DNA of 64,000 nt, from the NCBI RefSeq assembly GCF_958979055.1, contig NC_084887.1:24735044-24799043 (forward strand), written 5' to 3'. The position numbers and the translations under genes were made by a program. The notes beneath the pieces were generated by a model that saw only the letters and a list, made by a program, of their open reading frames with translations, was not told the origin of the DNA and made no database searches. This document shows, one piece after another, positions 13,271 through 25,310 of the stretch; within the stretch, counting starts at the first letter, position 1; each line of letters begins with the position of its first letter. This stretch comes from Alnus glutinosa (Eukaryota > Streptophyta > Magnoliopsida > Fagales > Betulaceae).

Positions 13271-14665
13271 AAAGAGATACAAGTTCGACGCGGGGAGTGT
13301 AAAATGTATTCCTCACTACAAAAAAAAAAAAATTGTTTCTAGTGTGATATTGTTTCTATATAGTGCATGTTTTCCATGCAATGAGTAATTAGATTTTACA
13401 TATATTTTAATTTATATATAATGGTCACACGCTTTTAATTCACTAATATGTACTAGTATATATATTTCCGTATATTCTGTTCCATTTTACTCCTAAGCAT
13501 AAAAACTGGAAGAAAAAAAAAAAAGAAAAAAAAAAAGAGGAAGAATAAGAGAGAAGTTTTTGTCTTCATCACATCTTCCTACTATATGAGTAGCAATCTT
13601 ATAAACAAGGAGAATAGTTTCGGTGCAAGTTACTAATCCAAAGGTAAGTCAACCTCACCATGGATTAAGTTATACCCTTTGATCACATGCAAACTTCTCT
13701 TCTACGCTTCAGTATCATTGAATATAGATGTGCAAGGAAGAGCTATAACAATTAAACTTTCGATTTTCTTCGAAGAGTACTTCACACATGGTTCAGCAAA
13801 ATCCTTCAAAGAGTTCACACATGATTGATTGGAACTCCTATTCTTCTCTGAAGTTTCATATATCCTTGAAAATAAAGGGGATGGTTGCTTACTCTACGAA
13901 CTAGCTAGAAAGCACATGGGTTAACCCAAATTTAAGGTCGGTTTAAAGATATAGTTTGAGTGACTTCAACATCAACAGCATATATGACTTCTTGAAAGCC
14001 TTTCAAGAAACTGTTACTTCGAATATAATCGAGAATACACCCAACAAAAATGCATAAATAATATTCACTTGTATACACACACATATATATATATGTTCAT
14101 ATATTCAAGTCAACTCAACCATTCCTTAACATCAAGAAAAACCTTGTGACACTAATGCATCGATCGACAAGGTTTATCTTAAATATAAAAATATTATTTA
14201 TTTTTGTTGCTTAATTGTAATGGTAGTTGAAACTCTCCCATGTCCAACTAATTAATATATATCTGCCTTCTCTTTTTTTCCAGCTCAAAACACGGTGCAT
14301 CAAACCATTAAACCAGAGAGGCTTAGAATATATAATAACATGTTGATGCATGCAATGCCCTTTCATTATGATTCTCCAATATATATAATTAATTCCTTTT
14401 CATTTGCTTCCTTTTGATCTTAATGTGTGAACAACTATACACGCAAAGAAGGGTTAATTTTCTCATATACGTACACATGCACACAATAATAAATAAAGCG
14501 AACAGGCTAGGAATATCTTAATAATGCCTAGCTTGCATTTGCATTCATATACGTAGTACTTCGTGTTATTCTTCATTGTTCATCTTCTACTTCTATAAAG
14601 AATCCCACCTCAAAGACATGACCCTTGAATCCTCAATGCCCAAGTCATAGAAAAAGGAAACAATT
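10833..14665. other. Intergenic, GH9 copy 2 to PME copy 1
   Basis: This holds the GH9 copy 2 promoter side and the PME1 upstream region. It has TATATC/TA microsatellites at about 10917-10970, long T runs near 11340-11376 and 13219-13264, and TA runs near 12265-12285 and 12576-12596. I see no gene, RNA gene or bounded transposon. The short open frames here are AT-repeat artefacts. Confidence 0.5.
14594..14599 (+). promoter_or_regulatory. Probable TATA box of PME copy 1
   Basis: TATAAA preceded by a pyrimidine-rich stretch, 72 nt upstream of the ATG. The paralogue at 21816 has the same motif 73 nt upstream of its ATG, which supports a real core promoter with a 5' UTR of roughly 40 nt. Confidence 0.6.
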
Positions 14666-17580
14666 ATGGCGATGAACATCAATCTATTCGTAATATTCAT
14701 AGTCTTCTTCTCTACCACCTTCTTCACAGCCCTTTCGAAACAATCATCAAGTGACATAAACTGGTGGTGCAAGAAAACCCCACATCCTGAACCATGCAAG
14801 TTCTTCATGGGGAACAGCCGCCACCATTTTGCACCAAGACACATGTCCGATTTCCGAAAAATGGCAGTTGAAGTGGCGATGGATCGCGCCCTAAAAGCGC
14901 AAAGACACGCGCTCCAGCTCGGCCAAAATCTTGAGAACAAGAGCCAGAAAGCCGCGTTTTCAGATTGTTTGAAACTTTACGACAACACCATTAGCCAACT
15001 AAACCGGACCCTTCAAGGCCTAGGCCCCAACCGGAGCTGCTCCGACTTTGACGCACAAACATGGCTCAGCACGGCCCTGACAAACATAGAAACATGCTGG
15101 GCGGGGTCCTTGGAATTAAATGTTTCGGACACTATAGTCCCGATCATGTCCAATAATGTGTCCGAGCTTATTAGCAATGGTTTAGCCCTTAATGGGGTGT
15201 ATCTAAACGAAGAAAGTAAAAACCATGCATATGGGTCATTTCCAAGGTGGGTCTCGAAGCAAGGAAGAAAGCTGTTGCAGTCGTCTTCGATTAAGGCAAA
15301 TGTTGTGGTGGCAAAAGATGGTTCGGGGAATTATCAGACGGTTCAATCGGCTATTAATGCGGCGGTGGGGAGGAGTGGAACTGGAAGATTTATTATATAT
15401 GTGAAGAGAGGGGTTTATAGGGAGAATATCGAGGTTGATAACAATAACAATAATATTATGTTAGTTGGTGATGGCATGAGGTATACGATTATCACGAGCA
15501 GCCGGAGCGTTGGAGGAGGATACACCACCTATAGTTCTGCCACGGCCGGTGAGAAATTTCATCCCCTCTTTCTCCCTTTCTCTCTCAAACACACGTATTT
15601 GCTTCTTTCTCCATGCATATATGGCTCTACTATTTATTTGTTGAAGTCGAGAAACAGGCGCATTATCCTAGGAAAAGAAATTCTCAATTTAGGTAATCAA
15701 CCTTACCATGTCATTAGAATTTTTCATTAAATTTTAATGGAGATAAAAAATTTTCAAAATAATCTCATCTTTTTTTATAAAATTTAATTATAATTTAAAA
15801 GCAATTTTGTAATTTTATAAAGTTTACATGGTACAAGGTTAATTTTATTATTTGACAATACGATTTAACATGACAGACATGTGCTCCTCCTCCAATAAAA
15901 TTATAAAAAGATAAAATAAAATAAAATAAATAAAAAGTGGTTTCTTACCCAAAAAAAAAAAAAAAAAAAAAAAAGAAAACCCTTAAGGCATTTCTAATAC
16001 ATTGCAAAAGTTAGAGAAAAAACTGTTATATATACTACCGGTGTTTTTGACATATGAGGTTTGTTTCAACATATGAGCAAAGATCAAACCTCATGGTCTT
16101 GTTTGGTTCATGGAATAAGTTTTTGAAATGGAATGACTATTCCATTAGAATAGTTATTCTTTTATTTAGCAGGGATCTATTCCTTGGAATAGCTATTCCA
16201 CGGGAATAATTATTCCCTTACGAAGAGGAATAACTATTCCTCTCAAAATAGACTACCTTTTTTTAAAAAAAAAAAAAAAACTATATTTTTCTTTAATTTT
16301 TTCAAACTAAATTTTTTAAAAAAAATTAAAAAAATTAAAAAAAAAAAAAAAGAATTTAGATCAGATCTGTGGCCACCAGCCACTCACAGATCTAAAGTCC
16401 AACATTTATTATTTTTTTTTTAATAAAATTTGAGTTTTTTTTTTGAAAAATAAGAAATTTTGTAAGTTTTTATAGTAATTTTGAGTCAATCCAATTGTGG
16501 TATATGTGTTGTCATCAAACTAAGGAATTTGAATCATTATTCCATGTCACTCTTCTTCATTCTCAGTAATAACTATTCATTTTTCTAATAGAATACCAAT
16601 TTTACGAACCAAACGAGGCCCATATGTCGAAAACATCAATATATTAAAATTTTTTAAATACTTGAAGAAAAAGAAATTGCTAATTAATGAGATATCTCTG
16701 AGAGGTGGTAAAATCTCAGATCTATCTGACTTGATACTTCTATATATTTTTATGTATAAATTAATAGATTAGATTAAATTTAAAATATTTTGAATATATA
16801 CCATATATATCATGCTTGGTTAGGATTATACATTTAGTTGAAGATGGGTAATTAACTCCCTGTATTCTAAATCTAATACTTGTAGGCATTGACGGGTTTA
16901 ACTTCATGGCTCGGGACATTACATTCAGCAACACCGCCGGTCCACAAAAGGGCCAAGCCGTCGCCCTCCGGTCGGCCTCCGATCTCTCTGTCTTCTACCG
17001 CTGTGCCTTCCAAGGTTACCAAGACACCCTCATGGTCCACTCCCAGCGACAATTCTACAGAGAATGCTACATCTACGGCACCATAGACTTCATTTTCGGT
17101 AACGCCGCGGTAGTCTTCCAAAATTGCATTATATATGTAAGGAGGCCACTAAAGGGCCAAGTCAACGTGATCACGGCACAAGGTAGAAATGACCCGTACC
17201 AAAACACCGGGATTTCGATCCACAATTCTCAAGTTCGGGCCGCACCGGACCTAAAGCCCGTGACCCGGGCATTCAAAACCTACTTGGGCCGGCCTTGGAT
17301 GGCATATTCTCGAACAGTTTTTCTTCAAACTTATCTCGATAGCTTGGTGAGTCCGGTGGGATGGCTGGCATGGGAGAGATCTAAATTTGCGCTTACTACT
17401 TTGTATTACGGGGAATACAAGAATTTTGGTCCCGCTTCGTCTACCAAAAGCAGAGTGAGATGGCCTGGATTTCATGTCATTACTACTTCAAATGTGGCTT
17501 CGCGCTTCACCGTCGGGAGTCTTATTGCAGGGACTTCATGGTTGCCTGCCACCGGTGTGCCATTCACGTCTGGCCTATGA
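14666..17580 (+). CDS. Pectin methylesterase with PMEI pro-domain, copy 1
   Basis: Type-I (group 2) pectinesterase, EC 3.1.1.11, which removes methyl esters from homogalacturonan in the wall. Exons 14666-15548 and 16886-17580 (phase-1 intron, GT-AG) give 525 aa. Signal peptide about residues 1-24. The PMEI inhibitor domain is about 30-185, with cysteines at 35, 44, 101 and 144. The subtilase processing motif RKLL is at 201-204, followed by the right-handed beta-helix catalytic domain. Active-site residues are present: Gln318, Gln340 and Asp341 in GYQDTL, Asp362 in DFIFGN, and Arg430/Trp432 in LGRPW. The junction reads SATAGIDGF where the paralogue has SATVAVTAEGF. An Asn run occurs at about 259-263. 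The intron of 1337 nt contains a MITE. The gene appears functional. It is the upstream member of a tandem pair with 21816-23853. Confidence 0.93.
16095..16620. mobile_element. MITE in the PME copy 1 intron
   Basis: Starts GGTCTTGTTTGGTTCATGG; the reverse complement of its right end reads GGCCTCGTTTGGTTCGT, so it has terminal inverted repeats of about 20 nt or more. The interior repeats GGAATA/TATTCC motifs. It is flanked by CAT on both sides, a possible 3-bp target duplication as in PIF/Harbinger elements, though CAT is not the usual TWA. A second, outer inverted repeat (TTTTTGACATATG near 16045; CATATGTCGAAAA near 16621) suggests it landed in an older fold-back element. Confidence 0.65.
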
Positions 17581-17877
17581 TTATTCATTAATTATAATTT
17601 ATTTGTTTGGAAGTTCAATATTGTTATTGTTTGTTTTAATACTGGATTTTTGTAAATTATAATACATATATTCTTTGATAATTAATTGAATTCGTCCAAT
17701 ATTGTACAGATCATCGACATTATGTGGTATGAGAAGATTAGGAAAAGAAAAAGATGCATGTAATTCGTTTTTATAATGTGCTCGATCAACCACCGACAAA
17801 TCACATGAAACCTGGCCTCATGCATGTGATCAGTAGTGCACTGGTACGGTAGTGATAAGGCGCATTATACTCCATAT

Positions 17878-17880
<3 letters not shown>

Positions 17881-17935
<55 letters not shown>
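17881..17935. repeat. (TC)n/(TA)n microsatellite
   Basis: A TC run of about 43 nt followed by a short TA run, 300 nt downstream of the PME copy 1 stop codon. Confidence 0.9.
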
Positions 17936-17936
<1 letters not shown>

Positions 17937-18396
17937 ATATGGGGTATGACAATTTATTCTTTTCAAATCTTTGATGTTCTCATTAAAGTCTATTTTTAGT
18001 GTTATATAGCGTTATTATTAGGTTGGTTCTTATAATACTATTTGTAATTATTTAAATAAATATTAGTTATATTTCTACTATATTTTAAAAAAACTAAACA
18101 ATGTTACAATTTTAGCTACAAGAACTAATAAATTAGAAAATTGATGAGAATAAGAAAAAGAGACACAAAAAATTAAGGTGGCTGCATCTTTCCTTTGATG
18201 ATTTGATTGTATACACGACTCTATTTATAAAGAAATAATCTGAATGTTACACGTTTCTTCTTCTTCTATATTAATAACAATAAATTTAATTTATACAAAT
18301 TAACCATCTTATAACTCTTGTCTCTTGAGTTCTTGTAACTCTTATCTCAATATAAACTTAGTAGAATTATTTATAAAGTTTAATATCTTAAAGTAT

Positions 18397-18557
18397 GAGT
18401 AATTCTAAAAGTCACTCTTGTGTCTCTCCAACAATGATGCGGCTTTTAAAATCACAATTTGATCAAAATTCAATAGTGATTCAATTACAAGCCTAATAGT
18501 GATTTTAAAAGTTACCTTATTTTTTTAAGAACACAAAATGGACTTCTAGCATTACTC
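18397..18557. mobile_element. Mutator-like MITE A (161 bp)
   Basis: Begins GAGTAATTCTAAAAGTC; the reverse complement of its end is GAGTAATGCTAGAAGTC. It is flanked on both sides by the same 10-bp CTTAAAGTAT (18387-18396 and 18558-18567). A 9-11-bp target duplication with these TIRs fits a non-autonomous Mutator-like element. No coding capacity. Confidence 0.8.
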
Positions 18558-18567
18558 CTTAAAGTAT

Positions 18568-18777
18568 GAGAAATAATTGTTGTATAACTTTGCTACAACT
18601 TTTGCACAATTCTAACAACTTTTTTCTTTTTCTTTTTTTATTTTTTATTTTTTATTTTTTATTTTTATGATTAACCATTAAATCTGTTTTTCTACATGTG
18701 GACACTAAATATCCAATGGTTGATCTTAAAAAAAAAAATTATTATAATTGTACAAAAGTTGCACAAGAAACATTACT
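18568..18777. mobile_element. Mutator-like MITE B (210 bp), abutting MITE A
   Basis: Lies between the second and third copies of CTTAAAGTAT (18558-18567 and 18778-18787). Its left part contains CTACAACTTTTGCACAATT and its right part the inverse AATTGTACAAAAGTTGCAC, so it is an inverted-repeat element of a different family from MITE A. It used the target duplication made by MITE A, or the reverse. Confidence 0.75.
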
Positions 18778-21742
18778 CTTAAAGTATGCATAGCATCTGT
18801 GTAAAGTAATCACAATCCAATACTATTCAATATAAGGTTTACAATACATACTTCATCATACATACTTATATATATAGTATCGATCACCAACAGAAGTATT
18901 AGATTGACTTTATAAATGTCAACGCCCTCATTATCTTGAATTTGTACATTTTCTTGTAGATCTTGTAGATCTTTTTATTTTTATTTTTTATTTTTATAAA
19001 TTAGTAAGGAATCTTTCAAAAAAGAAAAGATATTCAAAGAGCGGCATGCACCCAACCGGCAACCGCAAGGCTTCCAACATTCATGAGATTTATTTGAAAT
19101 TGATAATATTCATTTTATGGTTTTAATTTAAAGTTAGTGTATCTAATAATGTACGTAAATGATGTCATCTTATTTAAATTTTTTAAAAAAGACGTGTCCA
19201 CATTGATATTATGTACATAATTATATACATTAATTTTAAATTCCAACAATAAAATAAATACTATCCATTTCAATTGTAAATTGAGATTTGGTTCCAACAA
19301 AAACAACAACAACATCCGATTACAAAAAGAAACCAATAATCTAAAAGGTAGCGCTCTTATTTGTGTGGAATGTTGATCTAAAAGGTAGGTCATGGTGTTG
19401 TTGAATCCCGCGTGAGAAGAGCTTGGGATTATTTTCAGGATTAATATTTCCGGCCACTTCACCGGCTAGGTGTTTACTAGTGTCTTTGGTGAAGCTGAAA
19501 GCCACTCCGGTCACCCCAACCTTTTTTGTTCGATATATGGAAATAAATAAATAAATAAACTTTTTATTGGATATCTGTCCTTTTCCAAGGTTGGTGAGAA
19601 TAGATAAATAAAAGAATTTTGTATCCTCTTCTGGAGCGCAATAAGAATAATCAGGTTGTACAGCTAATTAGTTTCTCTGAGGTCAAATACATTAATCGTT
19701 TTCTATAAGCTGGGCACCGACAAAAGTTTATGAGAAAAAGTAGAAGATCGATCTCGATCACGTAATTCAAATCCATTAATTAATTATAAGTTAAGCTAGA
19801 TCTTAAGGGCTTTAACAAATTAATTAGATAGCGGTATATATAAATTAAAGCAAGAAAAAATAGTGTTGCGTCTCGCCGCTTCATAAATCACTATTTAATT
19901 TTCTTTTCAATAAGTCTAATGATAATGTGTCGAGCACTCAAGCTTAATCAATCACTAATCGGAACTCTCTCCCTCTTTTTCTAGTCAACACATAAATATT
20001 AATCCTTCTATTTCGATGAATGTGTCATTTCAAAATATTGTTTGATTTGAGAATATCTTTAAAAACTTCTAGAAAAACTTATATATTTATCTTCTTCTAA
20101 TTATCCCCTTATTTATAATGTTTTTAATGTTTCAATTTTTACGATATCTCTCACCACAAATCTATCATTAGGGTTATAACTTGTAATGTCTCCGTTTCGT
20201 CTTTTAAAGAATAAGAATACCATATATACATGAGATAAAAACAAAAATAAATAAATAAAAAGAAAAGAAAAAGTCAAGATTACTCTGAGAAATACCTTTT
20301 AGGACAGTTGTTTTTTAAAAAATAATAATAAAAATATTAACAAATAACTCAAAACACAAAATATTTATTTACTTTAATTATTACGTAACATCACAATAAA
20401 AATTCAAACAAAAAAAAAAACACTCTCAAAACGTTTTACGGACTTACTCTTTTTTCTTTTTTCTTTTTTTTCTCAAGTAATTAATGAAATAAAATTTAGA
20501 ACTTATTTAGAGTCAGTAATCAAGATTTTTTTTTATTATTAATTTATTGGTTAGAAAATCCAGTCCCACAATCGACATCCTTCACATCACTCCAATCAAA
20601 TTAAGTGACTGGGAAATGCATTCAGGATACAATTCGCAATTCGATCCTGAGAGCGTTGAATTAAGAGCATCGAAGTTTTTCGCCTATCATTGCTTCAACC
20701 TTTTTTCGTCAAATACAAATTATTAACACCCACCGCGTCTTCGCACAGCTGTAATTCTGTGAAACTTCTTGAAAAAAAAAAAGTTGAAAAGTCAACAACA
20801 TTTTGTAGTCTCAGACATAAATCAAATCCTTCATGAGTTGCCCCCTAGCTAGCTTCTAGATACATACAGAACGTATATCACTGGGTTTTCCATTTCCAGG
20901 GCATGAAACTTCCATGTATAGCTGGGTCAATACAAGGGCGGCTCCATCGTTTGGTAAATTAGCCACCGCCTAAAGTCTCAAATTTATAAAATTAAAGGTC
21001 TTCAAAAAAAGTTTTTTTATATTAAATTTGTAAAAAAAAAAAACAATTCGAGAAAAATAAATTAAAATGAGAGAAGGCCATTTAACATGTTATGACTTAT
21101 ATGAGGGTTTCAAAAAAATAAAATAAAAGAAAAATACAATTAACCCTCTAAAGTTTGACCATTTTTTTAATTTTACCTCTAATGTTTTAAAAAGTTACAA
21201 TGAACATACATGCTTAAATAAAGTTTTCACATTCTTAATGTGATCAATCCGTTAACGATTGCTGTCTTTTTAAATTGAAATTATTGAAGTTCGTGCGACC
21301 TACTTTCTCTTGATATTTTTTTTTCTCTTATTTCTTTCCTAACTTCTGATTAATGTTTTACTTCTCGATTCTATAATTTTTTATATTTTAATATTTTATA
21401 TGTTATACTTACTAACGCGTTGATTTTAGCTAGTTTATTATTATTACGAGTTCTGATCGTTTGTCATTTATTATACCCCATTAGTTTTAACTTTGTCTTT
21501 GAGCCTGATCGATCAATTGTATTCAGCCGCCCCCCTATCAATACCTTAATTCAATGAGCAAATAATCATACTTTGACAAGGAAAATATAGGGAAAGAAAA
21601 AGGAGATGTAGGCGATTTGTAACTGAGTGGTATATGTCTCTTCAAATGAAGACAATTAAATTAAGGGGGGGATTTGAATGACGTGATAACGCATTTTCCA
21701 CAGATGCTGATCACTTTCTTCCACGTTCGTACGTTGCTCCTC

Positions 21743-21748
21743 TATAAA
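21743..21748 (+). promoter_or_regulatory. Probable TATA box of PME copy 2
   Basis: TATAAA 73 nt upstream of the ATG, matching the position of the motif in PME copy 1 (72 nt). Confidence 0.6.
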
Positions 21749-21815
21749 CATGGCTGTCACAACCCTTGAAAGTTGAAACTCGACCTTAGAGAAGAAAACC
21801 AAAGCCCATCGATCA

Positions 21816-23853
21816 ATGGCAAAACTGCTCGTGTTATTCGTATTACTTCTAGCCTTCCTTTCGCCCAGCCTGTCGAGCGGCGCCACCTATAATGGCATAG
21901 ATTGGTGGTGCAGCAAAACCCCACACCCAAACACTTGCAAAAACTACATGGGCCATGCCCATGTACCAAAAGAAAAGTCCCAATTCAAGAAAACCACGGT
22001 CCATGTTGCCTTGGAGGAGTCCCTTAAAGCTCAAAGCCACAACAAGTGGCTTGGCTCTAAATGTCGGAACGGGAAGGAAAAGGCTGCATGGGCTGACTGT
22101 TTGAATCTCTACGAAGAAACCATCACCCTACTCAACCATACTCTCGACCCCGCCACCAAGTCTTCCGACTACGACGTCCAAACTTGGCTCAGCGCCGCTC
22201 TAACCAACCTAGACACTTGCCGAGCCGGCTTTGTCGAGCTAAATGTTTCGGCCCATGTTTTGCCACTCATGTCCAACAATGTTTCGGCGCTCATAAGCAA
22301 CGCTTTGTCTATCCAAAATGGTTCGATCCCGCCACAAACAGAGAGGTACAGAGACGGCTTTCCGAGCTGGCTTTCGGGCGGTGACAGGAGGTTGTTGCAA
22401 TCTTCATCACCCGCCGCAGATCTTGTGGTGGCCCAAGATGGATCGGGTGATTACCAGACTATCGCAGAGGCTTTGAAGGCAGCCGTCGGTAGGAGTGGGA
22501 AGGGAAGGTTTGTTGTACATGTGAAGAGTGGGGTTTACAAAGAGAATCTTAAGATTGGGAGTAAACTGAATAATATTATGTTAATTGGCGATGGGTTGAG
22601 GTTTACCATTGTTACGGGTAGCAAGAGCGTTGGAGGAGGCTCCACCACTTTCAACTCTGCAACAGTTGGTACGGATCTCTCTCTCCCTCGATCGCTAGCT
22701 TTTTCGTTCATCAGAGTCAAAACTAGATCATAATTATCCTTTACATTTTGTTTTCTTCTTTCAAATTTTCAACATAGTGACATTTGAATGCACTTAACAA
22801 AACTAAATGTAAAATCTATCAAAAACATCATGATAAAATATTTGAACCTAGCTGGATTGTCGAATGCGTCTTTATACTAAAATAGTAATGCTATTTACTA
22901 TATTCACAGCCAACCGTTAATTTTTTTTTTAAAATATAACTGATGTAAAGATTGATTGAAACTATCACTACAACATTATAAGATAAAAATATAATTTTTA
23001 GAATTACTCTTCCCTTATTTTTCACATAAATAATGGTAATTAATTAGTATTCATCACTAACTAACTAGATATAATATTATTCCAAAAACAAAAGATATAT
23101 TATATTTTGTCTTAAATATCTCACGTACTAATTCCTACGATTTTATTAATTACCATGTCAGCGGTGACTGCCGAAGGTTTCGTTGCTCGTGGCATCACAT
23201 TCCGTAACACTGCTGGACCCCAAAACCATCAAGCAGTGGCACTCAGATCAGGCGCTGACCTCTCCGTCTTCTACAGGTGCGGCTTTGAAGGATATCAAGA
23301 CACCCTGTACGCTCATTCACAACGCCAATTTTACAAAGAATGCTACATTTATGGCACAGTGGATTTCATTTTTGGAAACGCCGCAGTAGTGTTTCAGAAT
23401 TGCATGATTTATGCAAGGAACCCCATGACCGGACAACAAAACACAGTCACAGCCCAAGGCAGAACCGACCCCAACCAGAACACAGGGACTTCAATCCTTA
23501 ATTCGCGAGTCATGGCTGCACCGGATCTTGTGCCGAGGCTAAGCTCTGTGAAAACGTACTTGGGTCGACCATGGAAGTTGTACTCACGAACGGTTTTCCT
23601 GCAAAGTTTTCTTGACACTTTGGTGGATCCGGCAGGCTGGTTGGAATGGAATGGTAATTTTGCACTTAATTCTTTGTATTATGGGGAGTACAAGAACATC
23701 GGCCCTCGTTCTTCGACTAGTCGGAGGGTGAAGTGGAGTGGTTATCATGTCATAACCAATGCCAGCGTCGCATCGCAATTCACGGTTGCAAATTTTATTG
23801 CGGGGCAGTCATGGTTGCCGGCGAGTGGCGTGCCATTCATACTTAACCTATGA
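21816..23853 (+). CDS. Pectin methylesterase with PMEI pro-domain, copy 2
   Basis: Type-I pectinesterase (EC 3.1.1.11), paralogue of PME copy 1. Exons 21816-22668 and 23162-23853 join in phase 1 to give 514 aa. Signal peptide about 1-22. PMEI domain about 25-175, with cysteines at 32, 41, 95 and 135. Processing motif RRLL at 191-194. The junction reads SATVAVTAEGF, the family consensus, which fixes the splice sites (donor G/GTACGG, acceptor CAG/CGGTG). Catalytic residues are all present: Gln308, Gln330/Asp331 (GYQDTL), Asp352 (DFIFGN), Arg420/Trp422 (LGRPW). The intron is 493 nt. The gene converges with CXE1 (stop codon 462 nt away). This 3' half plus the spacer and CXE1 was duplicated to 41.56-43.6 kb, where the PME part is now a pseudogene. 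Confidence 0.94.
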
Positions 23854-24314
23854 TAACATATAATATTAATTGATTGCAGTACTGTGATTCCTTTGTTTGA
23901 TTATATATCGTTTCATTCTTTCCTGATAGCAAATAACGTCTTTGATGGAAATAAGAGAGTTTCTTTTTGGTAGAATAAAGATGTATATTGTGTTTAATTT
24001 GTTTCGGATATCAATAAATAAGTACGAGTGAATTAAATTATTTAATTAGCAATTTTTTTTTTTATGTGTGAATTTAAATTCTTTTTAAACAAGAGAAGTC
24101 TAAGTAACACGTGAAATATTTAACTGAAATGAATGTAAAATTAAGAATTCATACTCAAAACATTTAATCTGATACTATGTTAAATCACTTTACTAACTAA
24201 CTAACTCGATATTCTTAGGAAGAAAACAATTGAAATATTATTACCCTATATATTGGGTAAAATAACATTTAATTTATCAGCATGATTCAATCACTGACCA
24301 TTATTATTCATGCA

Positions 24315-25310
24315 CTATGCTTCCAAGCAAGATGATATAAAATCCTTGACAACTCTAAACCATGCCTTGGCCTTCGCAGGGTCTTTATATTCCACCCCAT
24401 GAAAATCTCCAACGCCAAAATGAGCCACCACTTGTACACACTTGTGCTCCAACATCTTCACCAACTCAACCTGGTGGTCAAATAATGGATCATCCCCATC
24501 ACAGCCACTCACAAAAATCCTCCATCCTAGCACCCTGACTTTCTCTAAGAGCTTGGACCCACCGCCCACCGTCGGATTGGAATACTCGTGGTTACGGTCA
24601 ACCCCAATCGGCAGGGACAACTCCCACATAAGGTCACTGGCAGATGGTGGCAAAATAGGGTCATTAACAAGCCTCAGCTCTGACCCAGTCCTCTGGATCC
24701 CCCCAAAAGCTGGTTGTTGCAATATCAGCCCTCGGATCTTCAACGGCTCTAGATGGCCAACTTCGTCAGCTGCACGTAGTCCTGCGTGGTAGGCTATGTT
24801 ACCCCCAGCACTACCGCCCATGAGAAAACAACTAGAAAAATCAGCATATTTTATTAACCAATCACCTTGGGCGGTTCTGATCCAGTGCAACGCCTCCACG
24901 GCATCATCATAAGCTGCTGGCAGGCGATGCTCCGGTGCAAGCCGGTAGTCGATAGATGCGATGATCACACCGAGTTCGATCGCCATATTCACGCAAAAAT
25001 CATGAAAAATAGATGAGGCTGGACTGAATAGGATGAAGCCTCGCCCATGGTAGAAAACTACGACGGGAAGCTTAGTGGGCGAGTTATAAAGTGCTTCCGA
25101 TGGAAGGAAGAGTCTGACCCAGGTGTTGTTTGATTGGTTGATGGGAATGTCTTTTGAGAGAACTGGAATACGAAGGCTCGGATCGGATGTGGGTGGGGTT
25201 TCTGGATCTTTGAGTAGGCGAGTCATCGTACCGTCAGGATTGAAGACGATCTGACGGGGCTGGTTGGGATCCATGCTGGGATTTGGAGATGCAGTTTGAT
25301 CACCTGACAT
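24315..25310 (-). CDS. Plant carboxylesterase CXE1 (alpha/beta hydrolase, HGRG variant)
   Basis: Intronless 331-aa protein of the plant CXE / alpha-beta-hydrolase-3 family, the group that includes kiwifruit AeCXE1 and GID1-like proteins; substrate unknown. There is no signal peptide, so it is probably cytosolic. Catalytic Ser167 is in GGSAGG, Asp274 in DPLFD and His304 in DFHGV, so the triad is present. The oxyanion-hole motif HGGG, intact in CXE2-4, reads HGRG here (Arg90, from GGA to CGA), which could weaken or abolish activity. An extra Asp (DGDDPLF, a 3-bp insertion) is next to the catalytic Asp. The start MSGDQTASPNP is shared with CXE2. It is the most divergent of the four copies and converges on PME copy 2. 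Its 3' flank is the type shared with CXE3. Confidence 0.9.
   Translation of the reverse strand: MSGDQTASPNPSMDPNQPRQIVFNPDGTMTRLLKDPETPPTSDPSLRIPVLSKDIPINQSNNTWVRLFLPSEALYNSPTKLPVVVFYHGRGFILFSPASSIFHDFCVNMAIELGVIIASIDYRLAPEHRLPAAYDDAVEALHWIRTAQGDWLIKYADFSSCFLMGGSAGGNIAYHAGLRAADEVGHLEPLKIRGLILQQPAFGGIQRTGSELRLVNDPILPPSASDLMWELSLPIGVDRNHEYSNPTVGGGSKLLEKVRVLGWRIFVSGCDGDDPLFDHQVELVKMLEHKCVQVVAHFGVGDFHGVEYKDPAKAKAWFRVVKDFISSCLEA

Larger units (their letters stand above)
17581..21815. other. Intergenic, PME copy 1 to PME copy 2
   Basis: AT-rich spacer holding a (TC)n microsatellite at 17881-17923, the two small MITEs listed separately at 18.4-18.8 kb, and scattered T/A runs. No coding sequence I can support on either strand. 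Confidence 0.5.

Noticed and set aside
24442-24792. 116-codon plus-strand frame opposite CXE1, and similar antisense frames in CXE2-4, the PMEs and the gypsy element
   Set aside because: They are antisense shadows of real coding sequence and show no domain or independent conservation.
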